Of a DNA stretch of 64,000 nucleotides, positions 8,720 through 16,441 are shown in pieces. The position numbers and the translations under genes were made by a program. The DNA comes from CAWHNT01 sp963830775 (GTDB lineage Bacteria > Pseudomonadota > Alphaproteobacteria > Geminicoccales > Geminicoccaceae), in NCBI GenBank assembly GCA_963830775.1, contig CAWHNT010000056.1, forward strand, positions 71,431 to 135,430, given 5' to 3'. Below the pieces are notes generated by a model. The model was not told where the DNA came from, searched no databases, and worked only from the letters and a program-made list of their open reading frames with translations. Each line of letters opens with the position of its first letter. Positions within the stretch are counted from its first letter, which is position 1.

Positions 8720-9925
8720 ATGGAAAAGGGTTGGCGGCTCGGCAGCCACCGGGCGGTGCCGCCGGCCGAGACGGTGGCACGACTCCGCCCACTACTGCCG
8801 CTCATGGGAATCACGCGGCTCGCCGACGTCACCGGCCTCGACCGGATCGGCGTGCCGGTCTTCCAGGCCATCCGCCCGCTCTCCCGGTCGGTCTCGGTGA
8901 GCCAGGGCAAGGGGCTCGACCCCGACGCCGCCCGGGCCTCGGCGCTGATGGAGGCGGTCGAGACCTGGCATGCGGAGCGGATCGACCGCCCGCTCCGGCT
9001 GGCGCGCGAGCGCGACCTCGCCCAGGCTGCACGGGTCATCGACACCGGCCGGCTGCCGCGGGTCGCGGGCACGGAGTATGATCCCGGGCGCCTGATCCTG
9101 TGGCTGCAAGGCCAGGAGCTCGGCAGCGGCGAGCCGGTCTGGGTGCCCTATGAGCCGGTCCACACGGACTATACCCTGCCGCAGCCGGCGGGCTCCGGCT
9201 TCTTCCTCGCCAGCACCAACGGGCTCGCCTCCGGCAATGTGCGCGCGGAAGCCGTCATCCATGCCGTGTGCGAGCTCATCGAGCGCGATGCCGTGGGCTT
9301 GTGGTTCCGAAGCGAGCCCACGTCGCGAGCGGCCACGGCCGTGGATCCGGACAGCGTCGATGACCCGGCCTGCCGCGAGGTCCTGGATCGCTGTGCCGAG
9401 GCCGGCTGCGCCATCGTGATCTGGAACGTCACCAGCGATGTCGGCGTGCCGGCGTTCCAGTGCCTCCTGCTCGACGAGCGCGACCCGCAAGGCCATGGCG
9501 GGCTGGGCTCGGGCTGCCACCCGGCCCGCGAGGTGGCCTTGCTGCGGGCGCTGACCGAGGCCGTGCAGGTGCGGATGACCTATGTCAGCGGTGCCCGGGA
9601 CGATCTCTCGGCCGCCGAATATGCGGACGGTGCCCGTGTCCAGCGGCTCCGTCAGGCGACACGGCTCGCTGCCGGCAGCCGGGGTGGGATCGACTTCCAG
9701 TCACTGCCAGGCTGTGCCGAGGCGAGCTTCGAGGCCGATCTCGCCGTGATCGAAGCACGTCTGGCGGCCGCTGGCGTGGGGCCCGTGGTGATCGTCGACC
9801 TGGACCGGCCGGAGATCGGCGTTGCCGTCGTCCGTGCGCTCGTGCCGGGTCTGGAAGGTCCCGACGACCACCCGAGCTACACGCCCGGGGCACGCGCTCG
9901 TCGCGTCGGGGAAACGGTACCGTGA
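8720..9925 (+). CDS. YcaO-domain protein, copy 1 (TfuA-partnered)
   Basis: 401 residues. YcaO enzymes activate a peptide-backbone amide with ATP; with TfuA they are known to make thioamides (methyl-CoM reductase and thioviridamide-type peptides). ATP-binding elements: SQGKG at 61-65, SALMEAVETWHAE at 74-86, STNGLASGN at 165-173, AVCELIERD at 182-190, and LTEAVQVR further on. The C-terminal region has the IVDLDRPEIGVAVVRALVPGLEGP stretch typical of the TfuA-linked branch (quoted in part: DRPEIGVAVVRALVPG). It overlaps the TfuA start by four bases (GTGA), so translation is coupled. No precursor peptide with a good ribosome site was seen immediately upstream. Confidence 0.93.
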   Translation: MEKGWRLGSHRAVPPAETVARLRPLLPLMGITRLADVTGLDRIGVPVFQAIRPLSRSVSVSQGKGLDPDAARASALMEAVETWHAERIDRPLRLARERDLAQAARVIDTGRLPRVAGTEYDPGRLILWLQGQELGSGEPVWVPYEPVHTDYTLPQPAGSGFFLASTNGLASGNVRAEAVIHAVCELIERDAVGLWFRSEPTSRAATAVDPDSVDDPACREVLDRCAEAGCAIVIWNVTSDVGVPAFQCLLLDERDPQGHGGLGSGCHPAREVALLRALTEAVQVRMTYVSGARDDLSAAEYADGARVQRLRQATRLAAGSRGGIDFQSLPGCAEASFEADLAVIEARLAAAGVGPVVIVDLDRPEIGVAVVRALVPGLEGPDDHPSYTPGARARRVGETVP

Positions 9926-11208
9926 AGGCCTGCGTCTTCGTGGGGCCAAGCCTCGGCTCCGATGCCCCTGCCTCCGGCGACGAGCTTGCCGTCCTGCCGC
10001 CCGCGGCGCGCGGCGATCTCTACCGCGCAGCCTTGGCGGGCCCGCAGGTGATCGGCCTGATCGACGGCTATTTCGACGGCGTGCCGGCGGTGGCGCACAA
10101 GGAGATCCTGTGGGCGCTGGACCAGGGCATCCGCGTCCTCGGTGCCGCCAGCATGGGGGCTCTGCGCGCGGCCGAGCTGGCGCCCTTCGGCATGGAGGGC
10201 GTCGGTGCGATCTGGCGGGACTATGCCGACGGCACCTTGGAGGGTGACGACGAGGTCGCGGTGCTGCACGGGCCCGCCGAGTCGGACTGGCTGTCGCTGA
10301 GCGAGGCCCTGGTCAACGTGCGCGCCACGCTTGCGGCAGCGGAAGCCGCAGGTGTCCTCGACGCCGCAGCGGCGGCAGCCGTCCTTCGGGCGGCCCAGAC
10401 CCTCTTCTACAAGGAGCGGCGCTGGAAGGCCATTCTTGCGGCGAGCGAGGATGTCGAGCCGGCGGTTCTGGCACGCCTCGCCGACTGGCTGCCCGCCGGC
10501 CGCGTCGACCGCAAACGGGAGGACGCCCGTCTCCTGCTCGAGCGGGTGCAGGCCCTCCTGAGGGAGGAGCCGTCACCGGCCGACGAGACCCCGCCGTTCG
10601 AGCACACGCAGATTTGGGACGAGATTGCCGGCGAGGTCGGGGACGGTGCCGAGGATCCGCTGACGGCACTGCTCGTGGGCGAGGCTCGGCTCGATCCGGA
10701 GCGCTATCGGCCACTTCATGACCGGGCGCTGGCCCGTCTGGCCGCTACGACATTGGCAGCCGAGCCGGGTGCCGCCGAGGTCCGGCGCAGGATCGAGCGG
10801 ATGCGGCTGGAAGCCGGCCTGCTGCGCCGGGCGGAGCTGGAGGCCTGGCTCGCCCTGCGCGAGGTCGACGGCACCTGGCTCGAGCGGCAGGCCCGCGACG
10901 CGCTGGCGGTCGAAGCCATGGCGGCGGCCAGGCGCCCGCAGCTGGAGCGCCTCTGCCTCGATGAGCTGCGACTCTCGCCCGCCTTCCCCGAGGCGCTGGC
11001 ACGAGCCCGGCGCAAGGAGGCCCTGCTCGCGGAGGCCGCCGCCCGTGGCGTGCGCTCGCCGCCTCCTTCGGCACTTGCGGCTCTCCGGCAGCGTCACGGC
11101 GAGAGCGCCAGTGCAGCGGAGATCGCCGCCAGGCTTGGCTTCTCGACCGTGGAAGAACTCTATCGCGTTCTGCTTGCCGAGCACTTATACACGCAGAGTT
11201 CTGAGTGA
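9922..11208 (+). CDS. TfuA-like protein, copy 1, with long helical C-terminal extension
   Basis: 428 residues from a GTG overlapping the YcaO stop. The TfuA core occupies about residues 1-205: VFVGPSL, GLIDGYFDGVPAVAHKEILW, VLGAASMGALRAAELAPFGM, DDEVAVLHGPAE. TfuA is the partner of YcaO and is thought to deliver sulfur or assist catalysis in thioamide formation; the first member came from the trifolitoxin locus of Rhizobium. Residues about 206-428 are an extra, strongly helical, Arg/Ala/Leu-rich region that copy 2 lacks. It could form a docking surface for substrate or partner. It is followed 27 bases later by the metalloprotease gene. Confidence 0.9.
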   Translation: MKACVFVGPSLGSDAPASGDELAVLPPAARGDLYRAALAGPQVIGLIDGYFDGVPAVAHKEILWALDQGIRVLGAASMGALRAAELAPFGMEGVGAIWRDYADGTLEGDDEVAVLHGPAESDWLSLSEALVNVRATLAAAEAAGVLDAAAAAAVLRAAQTLFYKERRWKAILAASEDVEPAVLARLADWLPAGRVDRKREDARLLLERVQALLREEPSPADETPPFEHTQIWDEIAGEVGDGAEDPLTALLVGEARLDPERYRPLHDRALARLAATTLAAEPGAAEVRRRIERMRLEAGLLRRAELEAWLALREVDGTWLERQARDALAVEAMAAARRPQLERLCLDELRLSPAFPEALARARRKEALLAEAAARGVRSPPPSALAALRQRHGESASAAEIAARLGFSTVEELYRVLLAEHLYTQSSE

Positions 11209-11235
11209 ACCGTGTCTCGCCGGAGGGGGAGCGGC

Positions 11236-12582
11236 ATGCGCTACGGGCGGGCAGGATCCGTCGGTAGTGAAGGGACGAGGGTTCGCCTTTTCCCGCAGGC
11301 GCCGTTCCTTGCCCGCTATGCCCGGCCCGAGACCATCACCCTGTCGGTACCCGTCGGCAGCGTCAGGCCGGGCCCGGCCGACCCGCGCATGTACACGCTC
11401 TGGCCGGTGGGCAAGCCCGAGCCCTACGGGCCCGTGCGGGGCATGGGGCACGGCCCGCTGCCGCTCTACAGCTGGCCGCCCTGGGACGGACCCATCGAGG
11501 CGCCCGCCATGCCGGGGCCGGACGGGCATCTCGACCGCATCCCGCTCGGGACGCCGCAGTTCGAGCTTGCCCACAGCTATGGCCTCGTCCGGTTCACCCT
11601 GGACATCTGGGAAGGCTATCTGGGCGGCCCGTTCCCCTGGCACTTCAGCGCCGAGTATGACGAGCTCGAGATCACCATCTTCCGCGGATTCGACAATTCG
11701 AGGGTCGGCTGGGGCTATCTCGAGCTGGGCTCGGAGACCTGGCCCGACGGCACGGACGAGCCCTTCGCCCTCAATCTCGACATCGTGGCGCACGAGACCG
11801 GGCACCTGATCGTCTACGGCGTGGTCGGCATGCCCGACCCGATCGACGACACCGGCGACTATTACGGCTTCCACGAATCGGCGGGCGATCTCGTGGCTCT
11901 CCTCACCGCCGCCCATTTCGGCAGCGTGGTCGACGAGATGTTCGACCAGACACAGGGCAACCTCGCGGCGATGAACCGGCTCGCAACCTTTGCCGAGCTG
12001 TCGCCGAACACGCAGATCCGCGTCGCCAACAACTGGGCCCGCCTGCGCAGCTTCGAGGGCGGCTGGTCCGACGAGCACGACCTCTCGCTGCCGCTCACCG
12101 GCTGCCTGTTCGACATCCTGGTCGACCTGTTCCACGAGAGCCTCGTCGAGCGAGGCCTGATCGACCCCGCGGCCGAGCACCTGGCCGACCTGATCGAGCG
12201 CGACGAAAGCGCCTTCCCGGTCCTCCAGGCCCTCTTCGACGCCGCCTATCCCCGGAACGAGGCCGGCTTCAAGGAAGCCTTCGCCGATGCGCGCGACCTG
12301 CTCGGCCGCTATCTCGGCCGGTGCTGGCCCCGCCTGCGCGGCAGGCCCGTGACCTATGACGGGATCATCCGCGAGCTCCTCCTGATCGACCGCGAGGAGA
12401 CGGGCGGCCGTTGTGCCCGCATCATCCGCAACAACGCTCATTGGAGAGATATCGGCCGGGTAGAGATCGGGCCTCGCCTCACCCGGCCGGACAAGCGGAG
12501 CCATGGCAGCTCCCTACGCACGGTGGCCCCGGTCGACCAAGGTCGGGGTGTCTTCGGCCGAACGCTGGAATGCCGCCCGTGA
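11236..12582 (+). CDS. Gluzincin-type zinc metalloprotease-like protein (HETGH)
   Basis: 448 residues from the ATG at 11236, chosen over a GTG at 11212 because GGAGGGGGA lies 5 bases upstream. The zinc motif HETGH is at 186-190. The third ligand is likely Glu214 in HESAGD (213-218). The E-x3-D pattern and spacing match thermolysin-like gluzincins. There is no signal peptide, so it probably acts in the cytoplasm. In the CBS-YcaO-TfuA operon it is a candidate leader peptidase for a modified peptide, by inference. Its 3' end overlaps the convergent EamA gene by 69 bases, so the annotated C-terminus may be longer than the real one. Confidence 0.8.
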   Translation: MRYGRAGSVGSEGTRVRLFPQAPFLARYARPETITLSVPVGSVRPGPADPRMYTLWPVGKPEPYGPVRGMGHGPLPLYSWPPWDGPIEAPAMPGPDGHLDRIPLGTPQFELAHSYGLVRFTLDIWEGYLGGPFPWHFSAEYDELEITIFRGFDNSRVGWGYLELGSETWPDGTDEPFALNLDIVAHETGHLIVYGVVGMPDPIDDTGDYYGFHESAGDLVALLTAAHFGSVVDEMFDQTQGNLAAMNRLATFAELSPNTQIRVANNWARLRSFEGGWSDEHDLSLPLTGCLFDILVDLFHESLVERGLIDPAAEHLADLIERDESAFPVLQALFDAAYPRNEAGFKEAFADARDLLGRYLGRCWPRLRGRPVTYDGIIRELLLIDREETGGRCARIIRNNAHWRDIGRVEIGPRLTRPDKRSHGSSLRTVAPVDQGRGVFGRTLECRP

Positions 12583-13437
12583 CGAGAGCGCCAGGGCCAT
12601 GACGATCAGGCTCCCGCCCAGCCAAAGGCTGCTCTTAGGCACCTCGGCCCACACCAGATAGCCCCAGCTGCCGGCCCAGATCAGGCCCAGATAGTCGACC
12701 GGTGCAAGCACGGGCAGAGGCGCACGGCGGCAAGCTGCGACGTAGAGGAGGCTGCTGAGCCCGCCGGCGACGGCCACGGCTGCCAGCGCCCAACCTTCCC
12801 CTGCGGTCGGCACGATCCAGGCCGAGGAGGTGCCGAGGGACAGAAGCGCCACGAGACCCAGGCTGCCGTAGAAGGTGATGGCGATGCTGCTGTTCTCCTT
12901 TGCAAGCTCCCGCGAAAGAAGCTGCACGAAGGCGTAGGTAAGGGCTGCGATCAGCGGCAGGAGATGCACGAGGCGCGCCGTGCTGAAGCCGGGCTCGATG
13001 ACGATCAGAGCGCCGGCGAGCCCAAGCAGGACGGCGATGCCCTGCAACAGCCCCACCCTCTCCCGGTGGAGGACGGGCGACAGTACCGCGAGGAACACCG
13101 GCCCCAGCATGAAGAGGGCGATCGCCTGTGCCAGCGGCAGCCGTCGGATGCTGAGATAGAGCAGCAGCATGGTGGTGGTCATGCAGGCCGCTCTGGCAAG
13201 ATGCAGCGGCCACTGCCTCGGCCTCATGAGGCCCGCGCCACGCGACAGGGCGAGCAGGGTGAGCACGGGGATCAGGTCACCTAGAAGACGAGCGGACAGG
13301 ATTTCGCTTACCGGGAGGGACGGGCTCAGGAGCTTGATCCCAGCATCCTTCGCGGAGCTGAAGACCGTTGCCACGGCATAGAGAAGCACGCCTCCCGCGG
13401 CGGCTCCTCCTGCCGGGGCGAATGCCCGCCACCGCAT
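12514..13437 (-). CDS. EamA/DMT-family transporter
   Basis: 307 residues with about ten hydrophobic segments arranged as two EamA repeats (GGVLLYAVATVFSSAKDAGI at the start; a second repeat beginning near LIAALTYAFVQLLSRELAKE). The family exports small metabolites and amino-acid derivatives. The ATG at 13435-13437 has AAGGGG 8 bases upstream and follows the TfuA stop by 12 bases, so it is the last gene of the precursor-YcaO-TfuA-EamA operon. It is a candidate exporter of the product or a fragment of it; the family is not a classical peptide exporter. Confidence 0.9.
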   Translation of the reverse strand: MRWRAFAPAGGAAAGGVLLYAVATVFSSAKDAGIKLLSPSLPVSEILSARLLGDLIPVLTLLALSRGAGLMRPRQWPLHLARAACMTTTMLLLYLSIRRLPLAQAIALFMLGPVFLAVLSPVLHRERVGLLQGIAVLLGLAGALIVIEPGFSTARLVHLLPLIAALTYAFVQLLSRELAKENSSIAITFYGSLGLVALLSLGTSSAWIVPTAGEGWALAAVAVAGGLSSLLYVAACRRAPLPVLAPVDYLGLIWAGSWGYLVWAEVPKSSLWLGGSLIVMALALSSRAAFQRSAEDTPTLVDRGHRA

Positions 13438-13449
13438 TCAGAGCGCCCC

Positions 13450-14211
13450 TTAGCCTGCGGCAGCGGTAGTGCCGCCGGACCCGTTGTCGAGCGCGGCGCG
13501 GGCCGCTTCCCACAAGGAACTGCGCTGGAGCTCGAACTCGACACGCTTGCACTCGAGGCCGAGCTGGAGACGCCGCTCGATCTCGGCCACCATCTGCAGG
13601 GCATCCTCCCGCTTCCGGTCGACGCGGCCGGTCGGTAGCCAGGCCCGGAGCCGGCCCAGATCCGCGCTCAGGGCACTGTCGGCGCCGGCTGCGATCTCGA
13701 TCGCCCGTGCAAAGCTGCGCTCGCCGTAGAAGAGCCGCTTCGCCGCCTGACCCACCGTGTCGGCGCAGGCTTGGCTCACGACCGCCTCGCGCACGGCCCG
13801 GTCGAGAGTGGCGCGGATATTCACCATCGCCTCGGAAATGGCCGGATAGCCGAGCTCCGCGGGCCCATGCCGGACCGCCACCTCGTCGTCATCCATGAGC
13901 ACGCCGTCCCGGAACGCCTCGAAAATCCAGCCTACGCCGTCCATGCCGAACGGCGCCAGCTCGGCTGCCCGGAGCGCCCCCATGCTGGCGCTGCCCAGCA
14001 CCTGCACGCCCTCCTGCAGCGCCCACAGAACCTCCTTGTGCCAGACGGAGGGCACCTGCTCGAAGTAGCCGTCGACGAGCCCAATGATCCGAGCGCCTGC
14101 CGCCGCCGCCCGGTAGACGTCGCCGAACGCGGCCGGCGGCCGGCGTGCGATCCCAGCCGGGAGAGCTCCCGGGAGGGTGGGCCCGACAAAGACGACGGCT
14201 TCGGCGGCCAT
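13450..14211 (-). CDS. TfuA-like protein, copy 2
   Basis: 253 residues. TfuA core throughout: VVFVGPTLPGALP, GLVDGYFEQVPSVWHKEVLW, VLGSASMGALRAAELAPFGM, DDDEVAVRHGPAE, then LFYGERSFARAI. It is clearly paralogous to copy 1 but ends soon after the core, with a short helical tail. It starts 13 bases after the YcaO-2 stop and is followed 12 bases later by the EamA gene. The expected role is partner of YcaO-2 in backbone (thio)amide modification. Confidence 0.92.
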   Translation of the reverse strand: MAAEAVVFVGPTLPGALPAGIARRPPAAFGDVYRAAAAGARIIGLVDGYFEQVPSVWHKEVLWALQEGVQVLGSASMGALRAAELAPFGMDGVGWIFEAFRDGVLMDDDEVAVRHGPAELGYPAISEAMVNIRATLDRAVREAVVSQACADTVGQAAKRLFYGERSFARAIEIAAGADSALSADLGRLRAWLPTGRVDRKREDALQMVAEIERRLQLGLECKRVEFELQRSSLWEAARAALDNGSGGTTAAAG

Positions 14212-14224
14212 GCCTGCAGCGCCC

Positions 14225-15424
14225 TCAGTCGTCCGCGACCCGCAGGCCCGGCACGATCACGCGCGCGACCGGGATATCGATCTCGGGCAGCGTGAGATCG
14301 ACTGCCACGACCTCGCGAAAACCGGCGCGCTCAAGGCGTCGCAGGGCGGTGTCGAGGTCGTGTTCGAGACTGTCGGAGGGCCAGGACGGTGCCGCAGCGA
14401 CGGCGCGGCGTCCCTGGCATCCTTCCAGGATCTCGAGCCAGCGTTCTCCGTCGGAAGCTCGGGCAGCCTCGTCGTATTCGGCAAGGGTCAAGTCGTCCCT
14501 GACGCCCGTGATCACGGTGAGCCGGGCTTGGGCGGCCTCGGTCAGCGCTCGCGCCAGCGCCACTTCGCGGACGAGATGGCAGCCCTGGCCGGAGACCGGG
14601 CAGGCCGCCGTGGCGGCCGGGCCTGCTTCGACCAGCCAGCACATGAAGGTGGGCAGGCCTACCTCGCTGGTGATGTCCCATACGCCGACCGAGAGGCCCG
14701 CACCCACGAACCGGCCCAGAAGCTCCCGGCAGGCGGGATCGTCGACGCTGGCGAGGTCCACCCGGCGCGCGTCGCACTCGTTGGGCGTGGCCTCGTCCCA
14801 GCACACGAGACAGTCGCGCTCGACCACCTCACACAGGCCGTGCAGGATCGCTTCCAGCGGATGGTTGCCGGAGGCCAAGCCGTTGGAGCTGGCCGTGAAG
14901 CAGCCGGAGCCTTCCGGCAGCGGCTTTCGATAATCGGTATGCACCAGCTCATAGGGCACCCAGCGCTCGCCACCGCGCGCAAGGTCAGTCCCGGCGACCC
15001 AGAGGATCGGGAGGTCGGGACGGAACGAGGTGTCGGGAAGCGCTGGCAGGCGCCACACATCGACGACGGCGCGTTTGGCATCAAGCTCCTCGAGGGTCGA
15101 GCGCAGGACCGGTCTGGCGACGCGCTCGGCGTGGTAGCCCTCGGCCGCCTCCATCATGCCGGAGGCCATGGCCGCCTCAAGGGAAAGCCCCTTGCCCATC
15201 GATACCGCGACCGAGCGCGAGTTCGGCCGGCAGACGGAGACGACCGGAATCCCCAGCCGGTCGAGCCCCGTGATATTGGCGACGCGTGTTATACCGAGTT
15301 CATGAGCCACGGCACGGACACGGGCCACCGTGACCGATGGGTGAACCAGCCGATGCGTGCCGTCCAGATAGGCCTTGAGGCTGCCTATGCGGTCACGCAC
15401 AGCCGTGAGACTGACCGCATCCAC
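14225..15424 (-). CDS. YcaO-domain protein, copy 2 (TfuA-partnered)
   Basis: 399 residues from the GTG at 15422-15424, preferred over a GTG at 15460 because GAGGG lies 7 bases upstream and LKAYLDGTHRLVHPSVTVAR is the normal family opening. ATP-site motifs: SMGKG at 75-79, MMEAAEGYHAE at 90-100, SSNGLASGN at 179-187, LCEVVERD at 197-204, LTEAAQARL later. This N-terminus (DGTHR) is more canonical for TfuA-linked YcaO than copy 1. It lies 131 bases downstream of the candidate precursor gene, with a long hairpin between. The frame is intact. Confidence 0.93.
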   Translation of the reverse strand: MDAVSLTAVRDRIGSLKAYLDGTHRLVHPSVTVARVRAVAHELGITRVANITGLDRLGIPVVSVCRPNSRSVAVSMGKGLSLEAAMASGMMEAAEGYHAERVARPVLRSTLEELDAKRAVVDVWRLPALPDTSFRPDLPILWVAGTDLARGGERWVPYELVHTDYRKPLPEGSGCFTASSNGLASGNHPLEAILHGLCEVVERDCLVCWDEATPNECDARRVDLASVDDPACRELLGRFVGAGLSVGVWDITSEVGLPTFMCWLVEAGPAATAACPVSGQGCHLVREVALARALTEAAQARLTVITGVRDDLTLAEYDEAARASDGERWLEILEGCQGRRAVAAAPSWPSDSLEHDLDTALRRLERAGFREVVAVDLTLPEIDIPVARVIVPGLRVADD

Positions 15425-15448
15425 GGGTCCACCCTCACCGGGGCAGAA

Positions 15449-15488
15449 GCTGCGGCGCACGCCTCATGCGTGAGGGGCGCGCCGCAGC
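15449..15488 (-). terminator. Long hairpin between candidate precursor and YcaO-2 (attenuator/processing site)
   Basis: A perfect 10-bp outer stem (GCTGCGGCGC at 15449-15458 with GCGCCGCAGC at 15479-15488) encloses a second stem (CCTCA at 15462-15466 with TGAGG at 15471-15475) closed by a TGCG loop. No T-run follows on the minus strand, so partial termination or RNA processing is more likely than a full stop. Its place between a short peptide gene and modification genes is typical of operons that make more peptide than enzyme. Confidence 0.7.
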
Positions 15489-15555
15489 AGGAGCAGTCAT
15501 GAACCGCGTAAGGCAAGGCCGCCGATCGCCCGGTGCCACCTAACGGGTCGGACCG

Positions 15556-15690
15556 TCAGGGGCGCATGTTCTGGCCGATCGGCTTCGGGCGCGGATTCCT
15601 GACCGGAACCGGCCGGGCATCGTGGCTCGTGACCTGCTGCTCGGCATCATTGATCGATGTCTGAGTGGTCGCTGAAACGTTCTGCATCAT
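15556..15690 (-). CDS. Candidate RiPP precursor peptide, 44 residues, Pro/Arg-rich C-terminus
   Basis: Short frame from tandem ATGs (15690 and 15687) to a TGA at 15556-15558. The ribosome site GGGAGG (15695-15700) is the best in the neighbourhood, 4 bases before the first ATG and 7 before the second. The N-terminal half is polar and Gln/Thr/Ser-rich (QNVSATTQTSINDAEQQV), leader-like. The C-terminal half is basic and Pro-rich: VPVRNPRPKPIGQN. There is no Cys, so azole formation at Cys is excluded, and no Ser or Thr occurs in the last 22 residues. A backbone modification such as thioamidation by YcaO-TfuA needs neither. It is the first gene of the operon with YcaO-2, TfuA-2 and EamA. It resembles no family I can name. 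Confidence 0.72.
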   Translation of the reverse strand: MMQNVSATTQTSINDAEQQVTSHDARPVPVRNPRPKPIGQNMRP

Positions 15691-15864
15691 TCAACCTCCC
15701 TAACAACCCGCGCATGATGATCGTCGACCAACCCCGGCGCAAGGCCAAAGCTACAAGTATGGGCGAAGCAGCAGGCAGGTCTCCGCCAGAGAAGCCACCA
15801 TTCCACACTTGCGGCTCGCGGGTATGTGGCTAATGTGGGACAAGCTGCGCAGGGGAGAGGTCGA
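15691..15864. promoter_or_regulatory. Divergent control region between precursor and AGANVR-repeat gene
   Basis: 174 bases separate the two start codons and must hold both promoters. I see an imperfect inverted arrangement around CCACACTTGC / GTATGTGG and a nearby GTGGCTAATGTGG repeat (about 15803-15840), a possible operator. No confident -35/-10 pair was recognised on either strand. Confidence 0.4.
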
Positions 15865-16407
15865 ATGGCGGACGAGCCAACAGTCCCGGAACCGCTGCTT
15901 GCGGGCACGGGGATCAGTCTCTTCGGCCGCAAGGTGGCCGGCCTGACGATCGACCTGACAGTGGCCGGCAGCAGCCTAGGCGGCGGCTTGGCTCGCCTGA
16001 GCCCTGCTGGCGACAATAGGCAGCCGAGCCTTGCCCGCATCTACGGGTTCAGCTTCGAGGGCCAGTATTACGATCTCGTCCGTCCGGCGGTCTTCCTGGT
16101 TCATGGTGAAGGGGAGCAGGCTGCTAACAAGCTGGCGAAGACCGGGACCGTGGGCGAGCCGCCTGCGTTCGCCGATGACGTGCGGATATGGCAGTACGAT
16201 CGGGCCGACTTCTCGCTTCGGCTCGAGCTGGATGTGGGGCCCCTCGAGCGCATCTTGCTGGAGGCGGAGCTCCCCTTGGATGGACCTGCCTACGCGGGTG
16301 CGAATGTCCGTCAGGCCGGAGCCAACGTGCGCCTCCGCCAAGCGGGAGCCAATGTTCGTTACGCCGGCGCCAATGTCAGGCTGCGTGGAGGCGGGTCCGG
16401 CGACTGA
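15865..16407 (+). CDS. Uncharacterised 180-residue protein ending in AGANVR repeats
   Basis: ATG at 15865 with AGGGGAGAGG 4 bases upstream. Residues 1-140 form a compact mixed domain (GTGISLFGRKVAGLTIDL, IYGFSFEGQYYDLVRPAVFL, VRIWQYDRADFSLRLELDVG) with no signal peptide or membrane segment. The last 40 residues hold four copies of (Y/Q)AGANVR, two of them followed by LR, then a Gly-rich tail GGGSGD. The family is not recognised. It is divergent from the precursor operon and could be a second, repeat-type substrate, a scaffold, or unrelated. Confidence 0.8.
   Translation: MADEPTVPEPLLAGTGISLFGRKVAGLTIDLTVAGSSLGGGLARLSPAGDNRQPSLARIYGFSFEGQYYDLVRPAVFLVHGEGEQAANKLAKTGTVGEPPAFADDVRIWQYDRADFSLRLELDVGPLERILLEAELPLDGPAYAGANVRQAGANVRLRQAGANVRYAGANVRLRGGGSGD
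16291..16386 (+). repeat. Four protein-level AGANVR repeats
   Basis: Order: YAGANVR, QAGANVRLR, QAGANVR, YAGANVRLR. Copies differ almost only at synonymous positions (e.g. GCGGGTGCGAATGTC, GCCGGAGCCAACGTG, GCGGGAGCCAATGTT, GCCGGCGCCAATGTC), so the peptide sequence, not the DNA, has been conserved. Confidence 0.85.
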
Positions 16408-16418
16408 CGCCTTCCCTT

Positions 16419-16441
16419 GCCTGCCGTTCAGTCCGGCAGGC
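16419..16441. terminator. Bidirectional terminator-like hairpin
   Basis: GCCTGCCG and CGGCAGGC (8 bp perfect) enclose TTCAGTC. It lies between the convergent AGANVR-repeat gene and the cyclase gene and includes the latter's stop codon. No T-run. Confidence 0.55.

Noticed and set aside
15726..15780. 16-residue minus-strand frame upstream of the candidate precursor
   Set aside because: No ribosome site and hydrophobic random-looking sequence.
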